Below, piece after piece: positions 14,821 through 23,923 of a stretch of 64,000 nucleotides of DNA. The notes beneath the pieces were generated by a model that saw nothing but the letters and a program-made list of their open reading frames with translations, had not been told where the DNA came from and ran no database searches. Made by a program: the position numbers and the translations under genes. Source of the stretch: Haloarcula sp. DT43 (GTDB lineage Archaea > Halobacteriota > Halobacteria > Halobacteriales > Haloarculaceae); NCBI RefSeq assembly GCF_037078405.1, contig NZ_JAYMGZ010000002.1, positions 803,972 through 867,971 of the forward strand, in the 5' to 3' direction. How positions within the stretch are numbered: position 1 is the stretch's first letter; each line of letters starts with the position of its first letter.

Positions 14821-16572
14821 CTACTCGTCTTCCGTGGAGTCGACCGCCCGCCGCTGTTGCATCTCGTGGCGGGTGAACTGCGGGGTCGACAGCGCCGGCC
14901 CGCTGCGCTTCCGGAACGACCACGCGAGCACCCCGAGTACCGCCGCGCTCACGCCAAGCGCGAGCCCGGCGAGCCGGAGCCCGCTCACGGTGTAGAGGTA
15001 GGCGCTCACCGGCACCCCGGCGCTGGCGACGATACCGAGCAGGAGCCGCTTGGCGAGTGCCCGCCCCAGTCCGTTTGAGTCTTTCAGAACGGTCTCGACG
15101 AGCAGCGCCTCGCGTTCGGCCCTGTCGAGTACGTCCTCGAGCGTCGGTGGCGTCCGCACCGCCGACCGGGTCGACGCCGTCAGCGTCTCCCGCACTTCCG
15201 CGGTCAGACGGTCCCGGATGTCGTCCCCAGCGCCCCGTTGTCTGACGTACTCGGAGATTATCTCGATGAAGTCGAACTCGGGGTCGAGCGTCCGGCAGAC
15301 GCCTTCCAGGACCGTCGTCACGCGAACCACGAGCGCCAGGTCCTGTGGCAGTCGCATCGGGAACTCGTACAGCTGCGTCTCGAACTGGCCGACCAGTTGC
15401 TCGATGCGGTACTCGCTGATGTCCTCGCCGCGGAACTGCTCGATGACGATGTCGAAGGCCTCTCGCATCACGTCGCGGTCGGCCGTCGGGTCCAGCGCGC
15501 CCATCGCCACGAAGGCGTCCATCACGCGGTCAACGTCGTCGGACGCCAGGCCGACGTAGAAGTCAAGTAGCTGGTCTTGCGTCCCGGGCCCGAGATAGCC
15601 GGTCATTCCGAAGTCGTAGAAGACGAGCGTCCCGTCCTCTTGGACGGCGAGGTTCCCGGGATGAGGGTCGGCGTGGAAGAGCCCGTCCTCGACTATCATC
15701 TGGATGTACACCTCTTCGAGCCGGCGGACGAGCGCGGGGCGGTCGACGCCGAGTTCGTCCAGGCGCTCCACGTCGTCTATCTTCACGCCGTCGACGTAGG
15801 TCATCGTCAGCACGCGGTCCGTCGAGTGGCTCTCGACGACGTTCGGGATGGCGACGTCGTCCGCGTCCGCGAAGTTGTCGCCGATTTCCCGGAGCATCCG
15901 CGCCTCGTGGCCGTAGTCCATCTCCCGGCGCACCGTCGCCGCGAACTCCTCGGTGAGGTTCTCCAGCGTGAACGCCTGCCCGGGGTCCGCGCCGTAGGTG
16001 AGGACCGGCAGCAGCGTCGACAGCACGCGCAGGTCGGACTCGACGCGCGTTCTGATGGCTGGTCGGAGCACCTTCACGGCGACCCGCTGGCCGTCGACGC
16101 GCGCCTCGTACACCTGCCCGAGCGAGGCCCCGGAGATGGCCGTCGTGTCGAACGCTTCGAACAGCGTGTCGACATCCCCGCCCAGTTCCCGCTCGATGAC
16201 GGGCTCGATGGTCGCCCACGGGTCCGGCGGGACGTTGTCCTGTAGCTCCGAGAGCACGTCGACGTACGCCCGCGGCAGGGCGTCGGGCCGGGTCGACAGC
16301 ATCTGCCCGAGCTTGATGAACGCCGGCCCGAGGTCGACGAACGTGTCCTTCAGGTAGCGAGCGCGCCGCAGCCGTGTTTCGGGGGTCACTGACCGGGACT
16401 GACCGAAGATGAGGAACCGCTTGCGGTCCCGGCCCCACTGCCAGAGCAGCGGGACGAACTGCCAGACGATGACGAGCGCCCGCCAGAGCGCCCGGAGCCG
16501 GACGCCGATACCGCCCGGCCGTGACACTGTCTCCCCCGTCGGCTCGCCGGCGACGCGCTCCTCGGCAGTCAC
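14821..16572 (-). CDS. ABC1/UbiB-family atypical kinase
   Basis: This 583-residue protein has the ABC1 kinase signature IKLGQMLSTRPDALP (KxGQ motif), the nucleotide-binding lysine in VAVKVLRP, HADPHPGN (catalytic loop) and FYDFGM (metal motif). Two hydrophobic helices end the protein (about residues 520-565), so it is membrane anchored. Family members support quinone synthesis or other lipid processes. The start is a GTG at 16570-16572. It lies 49 bp downstream of copA on the same strand and may be read from the copA transcript, although the products have no known link. Confidence 0.92.
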   Translation of the reverse strand: MTAEERVAGEPTGETVSRPGGIGVRLRALWRALVIVWQFVPLLWQWGRDRKRFLIFGQSRSVTPETRLRRARYLKDTFVDLGPAFIKLGQMLSTRPDALPRAYVDVLSELQDNVPPDPWATIEPVIERELGGDVDTLFEAFDTTAISGASLGQVYEARVDGQRVAVKVLRPAIRTRVESDLRVLSTLLPVLTYGADPGQAFTLENLTEEFAATVRREMDYGHEARMLREIGDNFADADDVAIPNVVESHSTDRVLTMTYVDGVKIDDVERLDELGVDRPALVRRLEEVYIQMIVEDGLFHADPHPGNLAVQEDGTLVFYDFGMTGYLGPGTQDQLLDFYVGLASDDVDRVMDAFVAMGALDPTADRDVMREAFDIVIEQFRGEDISEYRIEQLVGQFETQLYEFPMRLPQDLALVVRVTTVLEGVCRTLDPEFDFIEIISEYVRQRGAGDDIRDRLTAEVRETLTASTRSAVRTPPTLEDVLDRAEREALLVETVLKDSNGLGRALAKRLLLGIVASAGVPVSAYLYTVSGLRLAGLALGVSAAVLGVLAWSFRKRSGPALSTPQFTRHEMQQRRAVDSTEDE

Positions 16573-16621
16573 TGTTCGAACGTGCGTCCCGGCGACAGAT
16601 GAGTCTGCTGGAGACGGTCGC

Positions 16622-19249
16622 TCACTGCCGCAGGAATCCGAGCAGTCGGTACTCCGAATCCGGCGTGTACCGGCGGAACGCGAGGCTGTTCGCGAGCACC
16701 GACACGGACGAGGCGGCCATCGCGGCGGCGGCCAGCACCGGCTGGAGGAGCCCCAGCGAGGCCAGCGGAATCATCACCGTATTGTACCCCAGCGCCCAGA
16801 AGAGGTTCTGCTTTATCTTCCGGAGCGTCGCCTCGGAAATCCGGATGGCCTTCACCACGTCGGCGGGGTCGTCCCGGAGCAAGGTCACGTCGCCGGCCTC
16901 GATTGCCACGTCGGTGCCCGAGCCGATGGCACAGCCGACGCTCGCGGCCGCCAGCGCCGGGGCGTCGTTGACACCGTCGCCGACCATCATCGCCTGGTCG
17001 CCGTCGCTCTGGAGGTCGTCGACGGCGTCGGCCTTGTCCTCGGGGAGCACGTCGGCCATCACGTTGTCGGGGTCGATGCCGACCTCCTCGGCGACGGCGC
17101 GGGCGGTCCGCTCGTTGTCGCCGGTGATGAGCCAGACGCCCAGCCCGCGGTCGCGCAGACCGCTAACCGCCGCCGCCGCGGACTCCTTGACCGTGTCGGC
17201 GTCGGCGACGATGCCGACGAGGCGGTAGTCCGGGTCGTCCGTCGCGTCCTCGGCCAGCGCGACCAGCATCGCCGTCTTGCCCTCGCGTTCCAGCGCGTCC
17301 ATCCGCTCTTCCGCCGGCGCGGTGTCGACGCCGGCCTCGGACAGCAGTTTCCGGTTGCCGACGAGGACCCGGCCGTGGCTCGTGGTCGCTTTCACGCCCT
17401 GGCCGGGGACGTTCTCGAACGCGTCGGGGTCCTCGACCTCGATGCCGCGGTCGCGCGCGCCCTCGACGATGGCTTCGGCCAGCGGGTGTTCGCTGGCGCG
17501 TTCGGCGCTGGCGGCGACTTCGAGGACGAACGCCTCGGTCAGTTCGGTCTCCGGTTCGAGCGTCCCCCCGTCGGCGGCCGGGGCGACGACCTCCACGTCG
17601 GTGAGTTCCATCTCGCCTTCCGTCAGCGTCCCCGTCTTGTCGAAGACGACGGTGTCGACCTCGCGGACGCGTTCGAGCACGTCGCCGCCCTTGAACAGGA
17701 CGCCGTTGCGCGCGCCGATGGCGGTCCCGACCATCGTCGCGGCGGGCGTCGCCAGCCCCAGGGCGCAGGGGCAGGCAATCAGGACGGCGGAGGCGAACAC
17801 GACGACGGCGAACTCGGCGACGCCGACGCCGGCCGGGCCGCCCGCGGCCAGCCCCCACAGCGGGAGCGCGTCGACGACGGCGGCCAGCGTCTCCGGCGCG
17901 ACCGCCCACAGCACCGCCCAGAGGACGGCGTTGCCGATGACCGCCGGGACGAAGTACGCCGAGATGCGGTCGGCGACGTTCTGGATGTCCGGCTGGCGGG
18001 ACTGGGCCTGTCGGACCCGCTCGGCTATCTGCTGGATGGCCGTCTCGGAGCCGACCTTCGTCGCCTCGATTTCGAGGACGCCGTTCTGGTTCACCGTCGA
18101 GCCGATGACCTCGTCGCCCTCGCCTTTCTCGACCGGGACGGACTCGCCGGTCACCATCGACTCGTCGACCGCCGAGTCGCCGTCGACGACGACGCCGTCG
18201 GTCGGCACCTTCTCGCCGGGCCGGACCTTCAGCCGGTCGCCGACCTCGACTTCGTCGATGGGGATGTCCGCCTCGCTGCCGTCCTCGTGGACGACCGTCG
18301 CCGTGTCGGCCTCCATCTCCAGCAACTGCTGGATTGCGGCCCCGGCCTGGCTCTTCGAGCGGGCTTCGAGGTAGTTCCCGAGCGTGATGAAGACGAGAAT
18401 CAGCGCGGCCGTATCGAAGTACAGCCCCGTGCTCGCTATCAGCCCGGCCAGCGCGGCCACGGAGTAGACGTACGCCGTCGAGGACCCCAGCGCGATGAGC
18501 ACGTCCATGTTGGCGCGACCGTTGTTGACCAGCGCCTTGTAGGAGTTCTCGTAGAAGGGCTTGCCCAGCAGCACCTGGACCGGCGTCGCCAGCGCGAAGG
18601 CGACCCAGCCCTGTGGCACCCCCAGAATCGTCTCGCCGACGAGACCGAGCGCGAACAGGTGGTCCGCCATGAACAGCAAGAGCGGGGCCGACAACACCGC
18701 GCCGAACAGCGTGAGCCGGAGCTGTCGTCGCGTCTCCTCGTCACGGGCAGCCGCACGGCGGTCGGCGTCGGATTGCTCGCCGTCGTCGTCCCCGCCGTCG
18801 TCCCGGACGGGCGTGTAGCCGGCGGACTCGATTGCGTCGTAGAGGTCCGAGCGCGACACGTCCGCCGGGTTGTACGTGACCTGGGCCTCGTCGGTCGCGT
18901 AGTTCACGTCGGCCTCGATGACGCCCGCGGTCCCCTCCAGCGCCTCTTCGTTGGTGTCTGCGCAGTTCGCACACGACATGTCGGTGATGCCGACCGTCGC
19001 CGTCTCCGTCGCCACGTCGTAGCCGGCGTCCCGGACGGCGGCGACGATGTCGGCCAGCGATACCACGTCGGGGTCGTACTCGACGCTCCCCCCGTCGGTG
19101 GCGTAGTTCGCGTCGACGGACGCGACCCCGTCGAGCCCGCCCACCGACTCCTCGATAGTGCTCGCGCAGTTGGCACAGCTCATTCCCGTCAGTTCGAGCC
19201 GGGTGGTCCGGTTGCTCATCTTGTAGTACTGTACGCCCTCCCCGTTCAT
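16622..19249 (-). CDS. copA: Copper-exporting P1B-type ATPase
   Basis: This 875-residue pump has two N-terminal heavy-metal domains, each with the MSCANC copper site. The membrane motif [10 protein letters not shown] (about residues 491-500) marks Cu(I) transport. DKTGTLTEG contains the phosphorylated Asp near residue 534 and [13 protein letters not shown] ends the P domain. It exports Cu(I) from the cytoplasm. The ATG at 19249 is 10 bases from a palindrome at 19260-19274; a later ATG at 19219 (MSNRTT) is also possible. The gene upstream encodes an Lrp-TRASH regulator, the known arrangement for copper control in halobacteria. Confidence 0.95.
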   Translation of the reverse strand: MNGEGVQYYKMSNRTTRLELTGMSCANCASTIEESVGGLDGVASVDANYATDGGSVEYDPDVVSLADIVAAVRDAGYDVATETATVGITDMSCANCADTNEEALEGTAGVIEADVNYATDEAQVTYNPADVSRSDLYDAIESAGYTPVRDDGGDDDGEQSDADRRAAARDEETRRQLRLTLFGAVLSAPLLLFMADHLFALGLVGETILGVPQGWVAFALATPVQVLLGKPFYENSYKALVNNGRANMDVLIALGSSTAYVYSVAALAGLIASTGLYFDTAALILVFITLGNYLEARSKSQAGAAIQQLLEMEADTATVVHEDGSEADIPIDEVEVGDRLKVRPGEKVPTDGVVVDGDSAVDESMVTGESVPVEKGEGDEVIGSTVNQNGVLEIEATKVGSETAIQQIAERVRQAQSRQPDIQNVADRISAYFVPAVIGNAVLWAVLWAVAPETLAAVVDALPLWGLAAGGPAGVGVAEFAVVVFASAVLIACPCALGLATPAATMVGTAIGARNGVLFKGGDVLERVREVDTVVFDKTGTLTEGEMELTDVEVVAPAADGGTLEPETELTEAFVLEVAASAERASEHPLAEAIVEGARDRGIEVEDPDAFENVPGQGVKATTSHGRVLVGNRKLLSEAGVDTAPAEERMDALEREGKTAMLVALAEDATDDPDYRLVGIVADADTVKESAAAAVSGLRDRGLGVWLITGDNERTARAVAEEVGIDPDNVMADVLPEDKADAVDDLQSDGDQAMMVGDGVNDAPALAAASVGCAIGSGTDVAIEAGDVTLLRDDPADVVKAIRISEATLRKIKQNLFWALGYNTVMIPLASLGLLQPVLAAAAMAASSVSVLANSLAFRRYTPDSEYRLLGFLRQ

Positions 19250-19259
19250 GCGGTTTGCC

Positions 19260-19274
19260 CCTTCGATTCGAAGG
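19260..19274. promoter_or_regulatory. Inverted repeat at the copA start
   Basis: CCTTCG-ATT-CGAAGG is a perfect 6-3-6 inverted repeat ending 11 bases before the copA ATG at 19249. If TTTGACC at 19276-19282 (minus strand) acts as a weak TATA-like element, the repeat lies between TATA and transcription start. It is a plausible operator for the TRASH-domain regulator encoded just upstream. Binding is inferred from position only. Confidence 0.5.
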
Positions 19275-19348
19275 TCAAACCGCGGCGGTCAGTTCGGATG
19301 CAAACTCAAAACGGCGCTGACGCCACAATCCAAAGCGACGCTGCCAGT

Positions 19349-19939
19349 TCAGGCCCCGTCTTTCAGCGACTCGTAGTGGTCGACGAACCGCTCGGCACAG
19401 GAGCCACAGCAGAAGTAGTACCGCTCCCCGTCGAGCGTGCGCTGTTCGCCCTCTGCGTCGACGGTGTTGCCACACTCCGCGCAGTCGGGGGCGAACTCCG
19501 CCGCGCCCAGCCCGGCGGTCCACTCGCTGTCCGCGACCAGTCGGACCTCGTAGCCGTCCACGGCCGTCAGGTCGACGTGGTCCGCGAGCAGTTCGCTGGC
19601 GTCGGTCTGGGGGACGGTCGCCACCAGGACCACGCGGCCGCCGGCGGTCCGGTAGACCCGCTCGACGCTGTCGGCGTCGCCGACCGACGACGCGATGTCG
19701 GCGGCCCGGCCCGGCTTCGCGTCGATTTCTATCAGGACCGGCACGCCGGCCCGCAGCAGCGAGCGGTCGACGTCGACGGTGAACCCGCGTATCAACCCCA
19801 TCTCGGCGAGTCGGTCGACGCGGTCGGAGACCGCGGGGGGAGAGAGGTCCACTCTGTCCGCGATGTCGCTGTAGGGCCGCCTGGCGTCTTCGAGCAGGAG
19901 CCGGAGAATCTCGTGGTCCGTGTCGTCGAGTCCGGGCAT
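19349..19939 (-). CDS. Lrp/AsnC-type regulator with TRASH metal-binding domain
   Basis: This 196-residue protein combines an N-terminal Lrp-type HTH (LDDTDHEILRLLLEDARRPY to about residue 60), a ligand-like alpha/beta domain, and a C-terminal TRASH domain with cysteines in CAECGNTV and YYFCCGSCAERFVDHY. TRASH domains bind copper or related soft metals. Halobacterium salinarum uses a protein of this design to control its copper ATPase (established family knowledge). Here it precedes copA by 99 bp on the same strand. A TATA-like CGCATAAGC at 19960-19968 is about 27 bases upstream of its ATG. Confidence 0.92.
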   Translation of the reverse strand: MPGLDDTDHEILRLLLEDARRPYSDIADRVDLSPPAVSDRVDRLAEMGLIRGFTVDVDRSLLRAGVPVLIEIDAKPGRAADIASSVGDADSVERVYRTAGGRVVLVATVPQTDASELLADHVDLTAVDGYEVRLVADSEWTAGLGAAEFAPDCAECGNTVDAEGEQRTLDGERYYFCCGSCAERFVDHYESLKDGA

Positions 19940-20024
19940 ATCGGACCAACTTCCAGCGCCGGCTTATGCGTTGTGTCCGTCCGCACCTGGCCCGGCGGAC
20001 GTATCTGCGACGAGGGGTGGCGTA

Positions 20025-20058
20025 TTAGGCCTATCTAATCTTGAAGTTAGATACTAAC
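20025..20058. promoter_or_regulatory. Cluster of TTAG/CTAA half sites before the metal-import operon
   Basis: A DtxR-like site, TTAGGCCTATCTAA (20025-20038), is followed by the perfect palindrome GTTAG-ATA-CTAAC (20046-20058). They end next to a TATA-like CTATTATATTC (20057-20067) that fits initiation at the znuA-like ATG, 20090. The sites flank the TATA/BRE on its upstream side, unlike the two other boxes in this window. Control by a metal-responsive DtxR-family protein is inferred. Confidence 0.6.
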
Positions 20059-20089
20059 TATTATATTCTTCTGCGATAGCTATTCGCAT

Positions 20090-21160
20090 ATGATGGCTAT
20101 CGAACCCCCCAACGACCATTCGCGGAAACTCAGCCGCAGGCAGGTCCTCGGTGCCGGAGCGGGCGCTCTCGCGTCCGGACTCGCCGGCTGTCTGACGGGC
20201 GGCGGTGCCGAAGCCGCGGCGGACGACGGTGCGGACGGCCCGGTCGCGGTGGCGTCGTTTTTCAGCTTCTACGACTTCGCCCGCGAAATCGCCCGCAACA
20301 CGCCGATTACGGTCGAGAACCTGGTCCCGACCGGGCTCCACGGCCACGGCTGGGAGCCCGACGCCAGCATCACGCGGGACATCATCGACGCGGACGCGTT
20401 CATCCACGTCGGCCCGGACTTCCAGCCGTGGGCGGACCGCGCGATTCAGACGCTCGAAGACGACGACGTTGACACCGCACGCATCAACGTCCGCGAGGGC
20501 ATCGAACTCGAATCGCTCGCGGCGAGCCTCGACCGCGACGAAGAGGGAGTCGGCCAGGACAGGGGCAAGGACCCGCACTTCTGGCTGGACCCGCGACGTG
20601 CGAAGCAGGCGGTCGACAACATCGCCGAAGGACTGGTCGCGCTCGCACCGGCCGCCGAGGCGACGCTCCGGGACAACGCAGAGACGTACAAAGCGGACGT
20701 TCTCGACCGCATCGACGCGGACTACGCCGACATCTTCGACCGGGCCGACCGGAACGTGGTCCAGCTCGCGGCCCACAACGCCTTCCAGTACATCGGGACC
20801 CGGTACGGCGTCGAGATGCGCCCGCTCGTGGTCAACCTCGCGGCCAGTGGCGACGTGAAACCCTCCGACATCACCGCGGCGAAGGCGGTCATCGAGGAGA
20901 ACGACATCCGGTACATCGGGGCCGGCGTCTTCGAGACCCGCAAGCCAGCGCGGCAGTTGCTCGCCGAGACGGCTGTCGAGGCCTACTACCCGGTGACGCC
21001 CTACGCCGGCGTCCGCGAGGACTGGGTGGCAAACGACTGGGGCTACGAGGAAATCGCCGACCGCATAAACATGCCGACGTTCGAGGTCGTCCTGGGCAAC
21101 ACGGCACCCGAAGACGCGGGCCCCGACGGCTGGAACGAGACCTGGCGGAACTTCGAGTGA
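20090..21160 (+). CDS. znuA: Metal ABC transporter substrate-binding lipoprotein (ZnuA-like)
   Basis: This 356-residue cluster A-I binding protein has a Tat signal (SRRQVLGAG) and lipobox LAGC. Likely metal ligands are His in GLHGHGWEPD, His in DPHFWLDP, His in AAHNAFQYIG and a C-terminal acidic residue. Such proteins capture Zn(II) or Mn(II) for import. There is no long His-rich loop of the usual ZnuA type; a short acidic segment (DRDEEGVGQDRGKD) takes its place, so Mn is possible. It starts an operon with the ATPase and permease. The start is ATG 20090 (a second ATG follows at once). Confidence 0.9.
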   Translation: MMAIEPPNDHSRKLSRRQVLGAGAGALASGLAGCLTGGGAEAAADDGADGPVAVASFFSFYDFAREIARNTPITVENLVPTGLHGHGWEPDASITRDIIDADAFIHVGPDFQPWADRAIQTLEDDDVDTARINVREGIELESLAASLDRDEEGVGQDRGKDPHFWLDPRRAKQAVDNIAEGLVALAPAAEATLRDNAETYKADVLDRIDADYADIFDRADRNVVQLAAHNAFQYIGTRYGVEMRPLVVNLAASGDVKPSDITAAKAVIEENDIRYIGAGVFETRKPARQLLAETAVEAYYPVTPYAGVREDWVANDWGYEEIADRINMPTFEVVLGNTAPEDAGPDGWNETWRNFE

Positions 21161-21954
21161 TGGTGCCCAGACGCTCTCCCCGTGACGGCAGCGAAGCGGC
21201 GACCGGCTCCGACGGGCCACCCGTCGTCGAACTCTCGGACGTGTCGTTCGGCTACACGTCCACGCCGGTCGTCGAGGACATCAGCCTCAGCATCGACGCC
21301 GGCGAGTACGTCGCCGTGGTCGGCCCGAACGGCTCGGGCAAGTCGACGCTCATGCAACTGGTGCTCGGCCTGCTGGAACCGGACGCGGGCACCGCGGAGC
21401 TGTTCGGCGTCGACGCGACGGCCTTCGACGACGGGGCCAGAGTCGGATACGTCGCCCAGCGCGCCGGGACGAGCCGGGAGATGCCGATAACGGTCCGCGA
21501 GGTGGTGAAGATGGGCCGGTTCCCCCACGTCGGGTTCGGCTGGCTCTCGGCGGCCGACTGGCGCATCGTCGACGGGGCCATCGACACGGTCGGGATGACG
21601 GCCTTCGCCGACAGGCGGATTACCCAGCTCTCCGGCGGCCAGCGCCAGCGGGCGTTCATCGCCCGGGCGCTTGCGGGCGAGGCCGACCTGCTCGTCCTCG
21701 ACGAGCCGACCGTCGGCGTCGACACCGAGTCGGTCGACGCCTTCTACGACCTGCTCGACGCGCTGCACGCCGACGGCATCACCGTCCTGCTCATCGAACA
21801 CGACCTGCAGGCCGTCACCGAACACGCCGAGCGGGTCGTCTGCCTGAACCGGGAGGTCTACTTCGACGGCCCCTCGGCGGAGTTCACCGACAGCGCGGCG
21901 CTGGCCAGGGCATTCGGGACGGGCACGCGGTCGCTGGCCGGGGGCGGCCGATGA
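21160..21954 (+). CDS. znuC: Metal ABC transporter ATP-binding protein (ZnuC-like)
   Basis: This 264-residue ATPase has Walker A GPNGSGKST, signature LSGGQRQRAFIARAL and Walker B LLVLDEPTVGVD. It powers metal import with the neighbouring binding protein and permease. The N-terminus has a disordered stretch of about 20 residues before the ABC domain. The ATG at 21160 overlaps the last base of the znuA stop codon. The C-terminus contains AEFTDSAALARAFGT, as in Zn/Mn importers. Confidence 0.93.
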   Translation: MVPRRSPRDGSEAATGSDGPPVVELSDVSFGYTSTPVVEDISLSIDAGEYVAVVGPNGSGKSTLMQLVLGLLEPDAGTAELFGVDATAFDDGARVGYVAQRAGTSREMPITVREVVKMGRFPHVGFGWLSAADWRIVDGAIDTVGMTAFADRRITQLSGGQRQRAFIARALAGEADLLVLDEPTVGVDTESVDAFYDLLDALHADGITVLLIEHDLQAVTEHAERVVCLNREVYFDGPSAEFTDSAALARAFGTGTRSLAGGGR

Positions 21955-22922
21955 TGCTCGCGCTCGCTGCCGGCGTTCACGAGGTGTTTCTCCCGGTCCT
22001 CGACGCCTGGTACTGGGCCATGACGCGGCTCTACTACCTGACCGGCCTGGAACTCATCAGCCCCGAGTACACCTTCATGTACCGGGCGATACTGGTCGGT
22101 CTCTGTGTCGGCGTCATCGCGCCGCTCATCGGGACCTTCCTCGTCCACCGCCAACTGGCGCTCATCGGGGACGCGCTGGCGCACACGGCCTTCGCCGGGG
22201 TCGCCGTCGGACTGTTCCTGAACGGCGTCCTCGAACTGGGCGTCTCGCCGTACCTCACCGCCGTTGTCGTGGCCGTCCTCGCGGCCCTGCTCATCGAACT
22301 CATCTCCGAAGCGACCGACGCCTACAACGACGTGTCGATGGCCATCGTCCTCTCGACTGGGTTCGCGCTGGGGACGGTCCTCATCAGCCTCAACGCCGGT
22401 GGGCTGGCCGTCGGCATCAACCAGTACCTCTTCGGGAACCTCTCGACAGTCTCGGCCGAGAACGCGGTCATCATGCTCGGGCTGTTCGCTGTCGTCGTCG
22501 GGACGGTCGCGCTCACCCGGAACCAGTTGCTGTACGTCACGTTCGACGAGACGGCCGCCGCCGTCTCCGGACTCCCGGTCGTCTGGTACAACCGGCTCAT
22601 GGTGATGCTGACGGCGCTCGTCGTCGTCGGCGCGATGCAGATTATGGGCGTCATCCTCGTCGCGGCCATGCTGGTCGTCCCGGTCGCCGGCGCGACGCAG
22701 GTGTCCCGGAGCTTCTCGGAGTCGCTGCTGGTCTCGATTGTGCTGGCCGAACTGGCCGTGGTGCTCGGCATCGGGGTCTCGTACTACGCCGGTGCGACCG
22801 CCGGCGGCGTCATCGTTCTCGTCGCGGTGGGCATCTACGTCCTCGCGGTCCTCGCCGGGAAACTCCGGCCGCTGGCCGCCCCCGACGAGACGCGGGAACT
22901 CGACAGTATCGGTCGGGACTGA
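21951..22922 (+). CDS. znuB: Metal ABC transporter permease (ZnuB-like)
   Basis: This 323-residue protein has about eight membrane helices and belongs to the ABC-3 permease family. The segments MYRAILVGLCVGVIAPLIGT, RQLALIGDALAHTAFAGVAV and MQIMGVILVAAMLVVPVAGA are typical. It forms the membrane channel of the Zn/Mn importer. It overlaps the ATPase gene by 4 bases (ATGA), so the three genes are translationally coupled. The operon ends here; the next genes are on the other strand. Confidence 0.93.
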   Translation: MMLALAAGVHEVFLPVLDAWYWAMTRLYYLTGLELISPEYTFMYRAILVGLCVGVIAPLIGTFLVHRQLALIGDALAHTAFAGVAVGLFLNGVLELGVSPYLTAVVVAVLAALLIELISEATDAYNDVSMAIVLSTGFALGTVLISLNAGGLAVGINQYLFGNLSTVSAENAVIMLGLFAVVVGTVALTRNQLLYVTFDETAAAVSGLPVVWYNRLMVMLTALVVVGAMQIMGVILVAAMLVVPVAGATQVSRSFSESLLVSIVLAELAVVLGIGVSYYAGATAGGVIVLVAVGIYVLAVLAGKLRPLAAPDETRELDSIGRD

Positions 22923-22923
22923 G

Positions 22924-23154
22924 CTACGACCGCGACCGGGGCCGATGGCCGCTAGAGGCCACGGTTGGTGACTGGACGCCGGCCGACGAGCGAGTCACCG
23001 GAACGCGGTCGACCGTGACTTGGAACTCCCGTGTCGCCGACCCAGTGTTCCTCAGCCGTACTCCGGCGAGTCGAGCGCTCCCCGTACTGAACGCTGCACA
23101 GCCCAAGAGTGCAACGAGCGTTCCCGCTGTGAGGGCGCTCCGTCTGGAGGGCAT
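22924..23154 (-). CDS. Small lipoprotein-like protein, possibly truncated
   Basis: This 76-residue frame starts with an RR-containing signal (MPSRRSALTAGTLVALLGC) that has a lipobox LLGC, with the lipidated Cys at residue 19. It continues with a beta-rich piece, RLAGVRLRNTGSATREFQVTV. That resembles the start of larger haloarchaeal secreted proteins. The last 30 residues are Arg/Ser/Pro-rich and look out of frame, so it may be a remnant. A TATA-like ACATTTTTGC at 23177-23186 is about 27 bases upstream, which argues that it is transcribed. The 3' end nearly touches the znuB stop. Confidence 0.5.
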   Translation of the reverse strand: MPSRRSALTAGTLVALLGCAAFSTGSARLAGVRLRNTGSATREFQVTVDRVPVTRSSAGVQSPTVASSGHRPRSRS

Positions 23155-23218
23155 CACGCGGAACTGCTCCGCCGCTCTGCAAAAATGTTCTGTCGGTCGA
23201 GCCGGCGGAACCGCTCTC

Positions 23219-23923
23219 TCAGCCGGTCACCTGCGCCGCGATGGCCGACACCATCGTCTCCCACAGCGAGAACCCCATCGTCACGCTCAGGGCGAAGTCC
23301 GCGGCGAAAAACAGGAACAGCGCCGCGCCGACGAAGTGGGCGGTCCGCAGATTGAAGCGGTGGGCGAAGCGGTGGAAGAAGAGAGCGTTGGCGAGGCTCA
23401 CCGGGATGATGGCGAGCATCTCGCCGGCCCAGATGGCGCTGGCGTGAGCGCTGTACTGGGCGGCGAGCGTGATGGTGATGAGCTGGGTCTTGTCGCCGAA
23501 CTCGCCGAAGGCCATCATGGCGAAGATGGGCAGGAAGCCCCCGAGCTTGTTCGGGACCTGCCAGTCGAGGACGGGGACGCGGACGTCTAGCTGCCCGCCG
23601 TCGGTCGTGAAGCCGGACGCCGGCTCCTGCGTCGTGCCGGCCGCCGGCGCACTGCGGACCAGCAGGACCGCGAACAGCAGGAACATCCCGGCGGTGAGGC
23701 TTTCGAGGACGATACCGGGCAACACCGACGTGACCGCGGAGCCGAACCATATCTCCAGGGCCGTCCAGCCGGCGAAGGCCGTCCCCGCGGCGCTGACGAC
23801 GAGAAACGGGTTGAACCGCGTCGACAGGCCGGCGATGATGAACTGGACCTTCTCGCCGGGCAGTACCGCCAACTGCGCGCCGGCCGCTATCGCCACGACG
23901 GTCAGCCACGTCGCGTCGCTCAC
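23219..23923 (-). CDS. Gdt1/UPF0016 (TMEM165-like) cation transporter
   Basis: This 234-residue membrane protein has two homologous halves of three helices each. Family members exchange Mn2+ or Ca2+ across membranes and carry an E-x-G-D-K-T/S motif in each half. The second half has it intact (E141-FGDKTQ). The first half reads LPGEKVQ at residues 21-27, so the first Glu and the Asp are changed. Its start overlaps the stop of the DtxR-family regulator by 4 bases. That coupling suggests Mn export or balance under regulator control (inference). Confidence 0.88.
   Translation of the reverse strand: MSDATWLTVVAIAAGAQLAVLPGEKVQFIIAGLSTRFNPFLVVSAAGTAFAGWTALEIWFGSAVTSVLPGIVLESLTAGMFLLFAVLLVRSAPAAGTTQEPASGFTTDGGQLDVRVPVLDWQVPNKLGGFLPIFAMMAFGEFGDKTQLITITLAAQYSAHASAIWAGEMLAIIPVSLANALFFHRFAHRFNLRTAHFVGAALFLFFAADFALSVTMGFSLWETMVSAIAAQVTG

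Noticed and set aside
16409..20038. A 1209-codon open frame on the plus strand across copA and its regulator
   Set aside because: It is antisense to copA and the TRASH regulator, which have full family motifs. Its product is Arg/Gly/Val/Asp-rich without domains, as expected from GC-rich codon bias.
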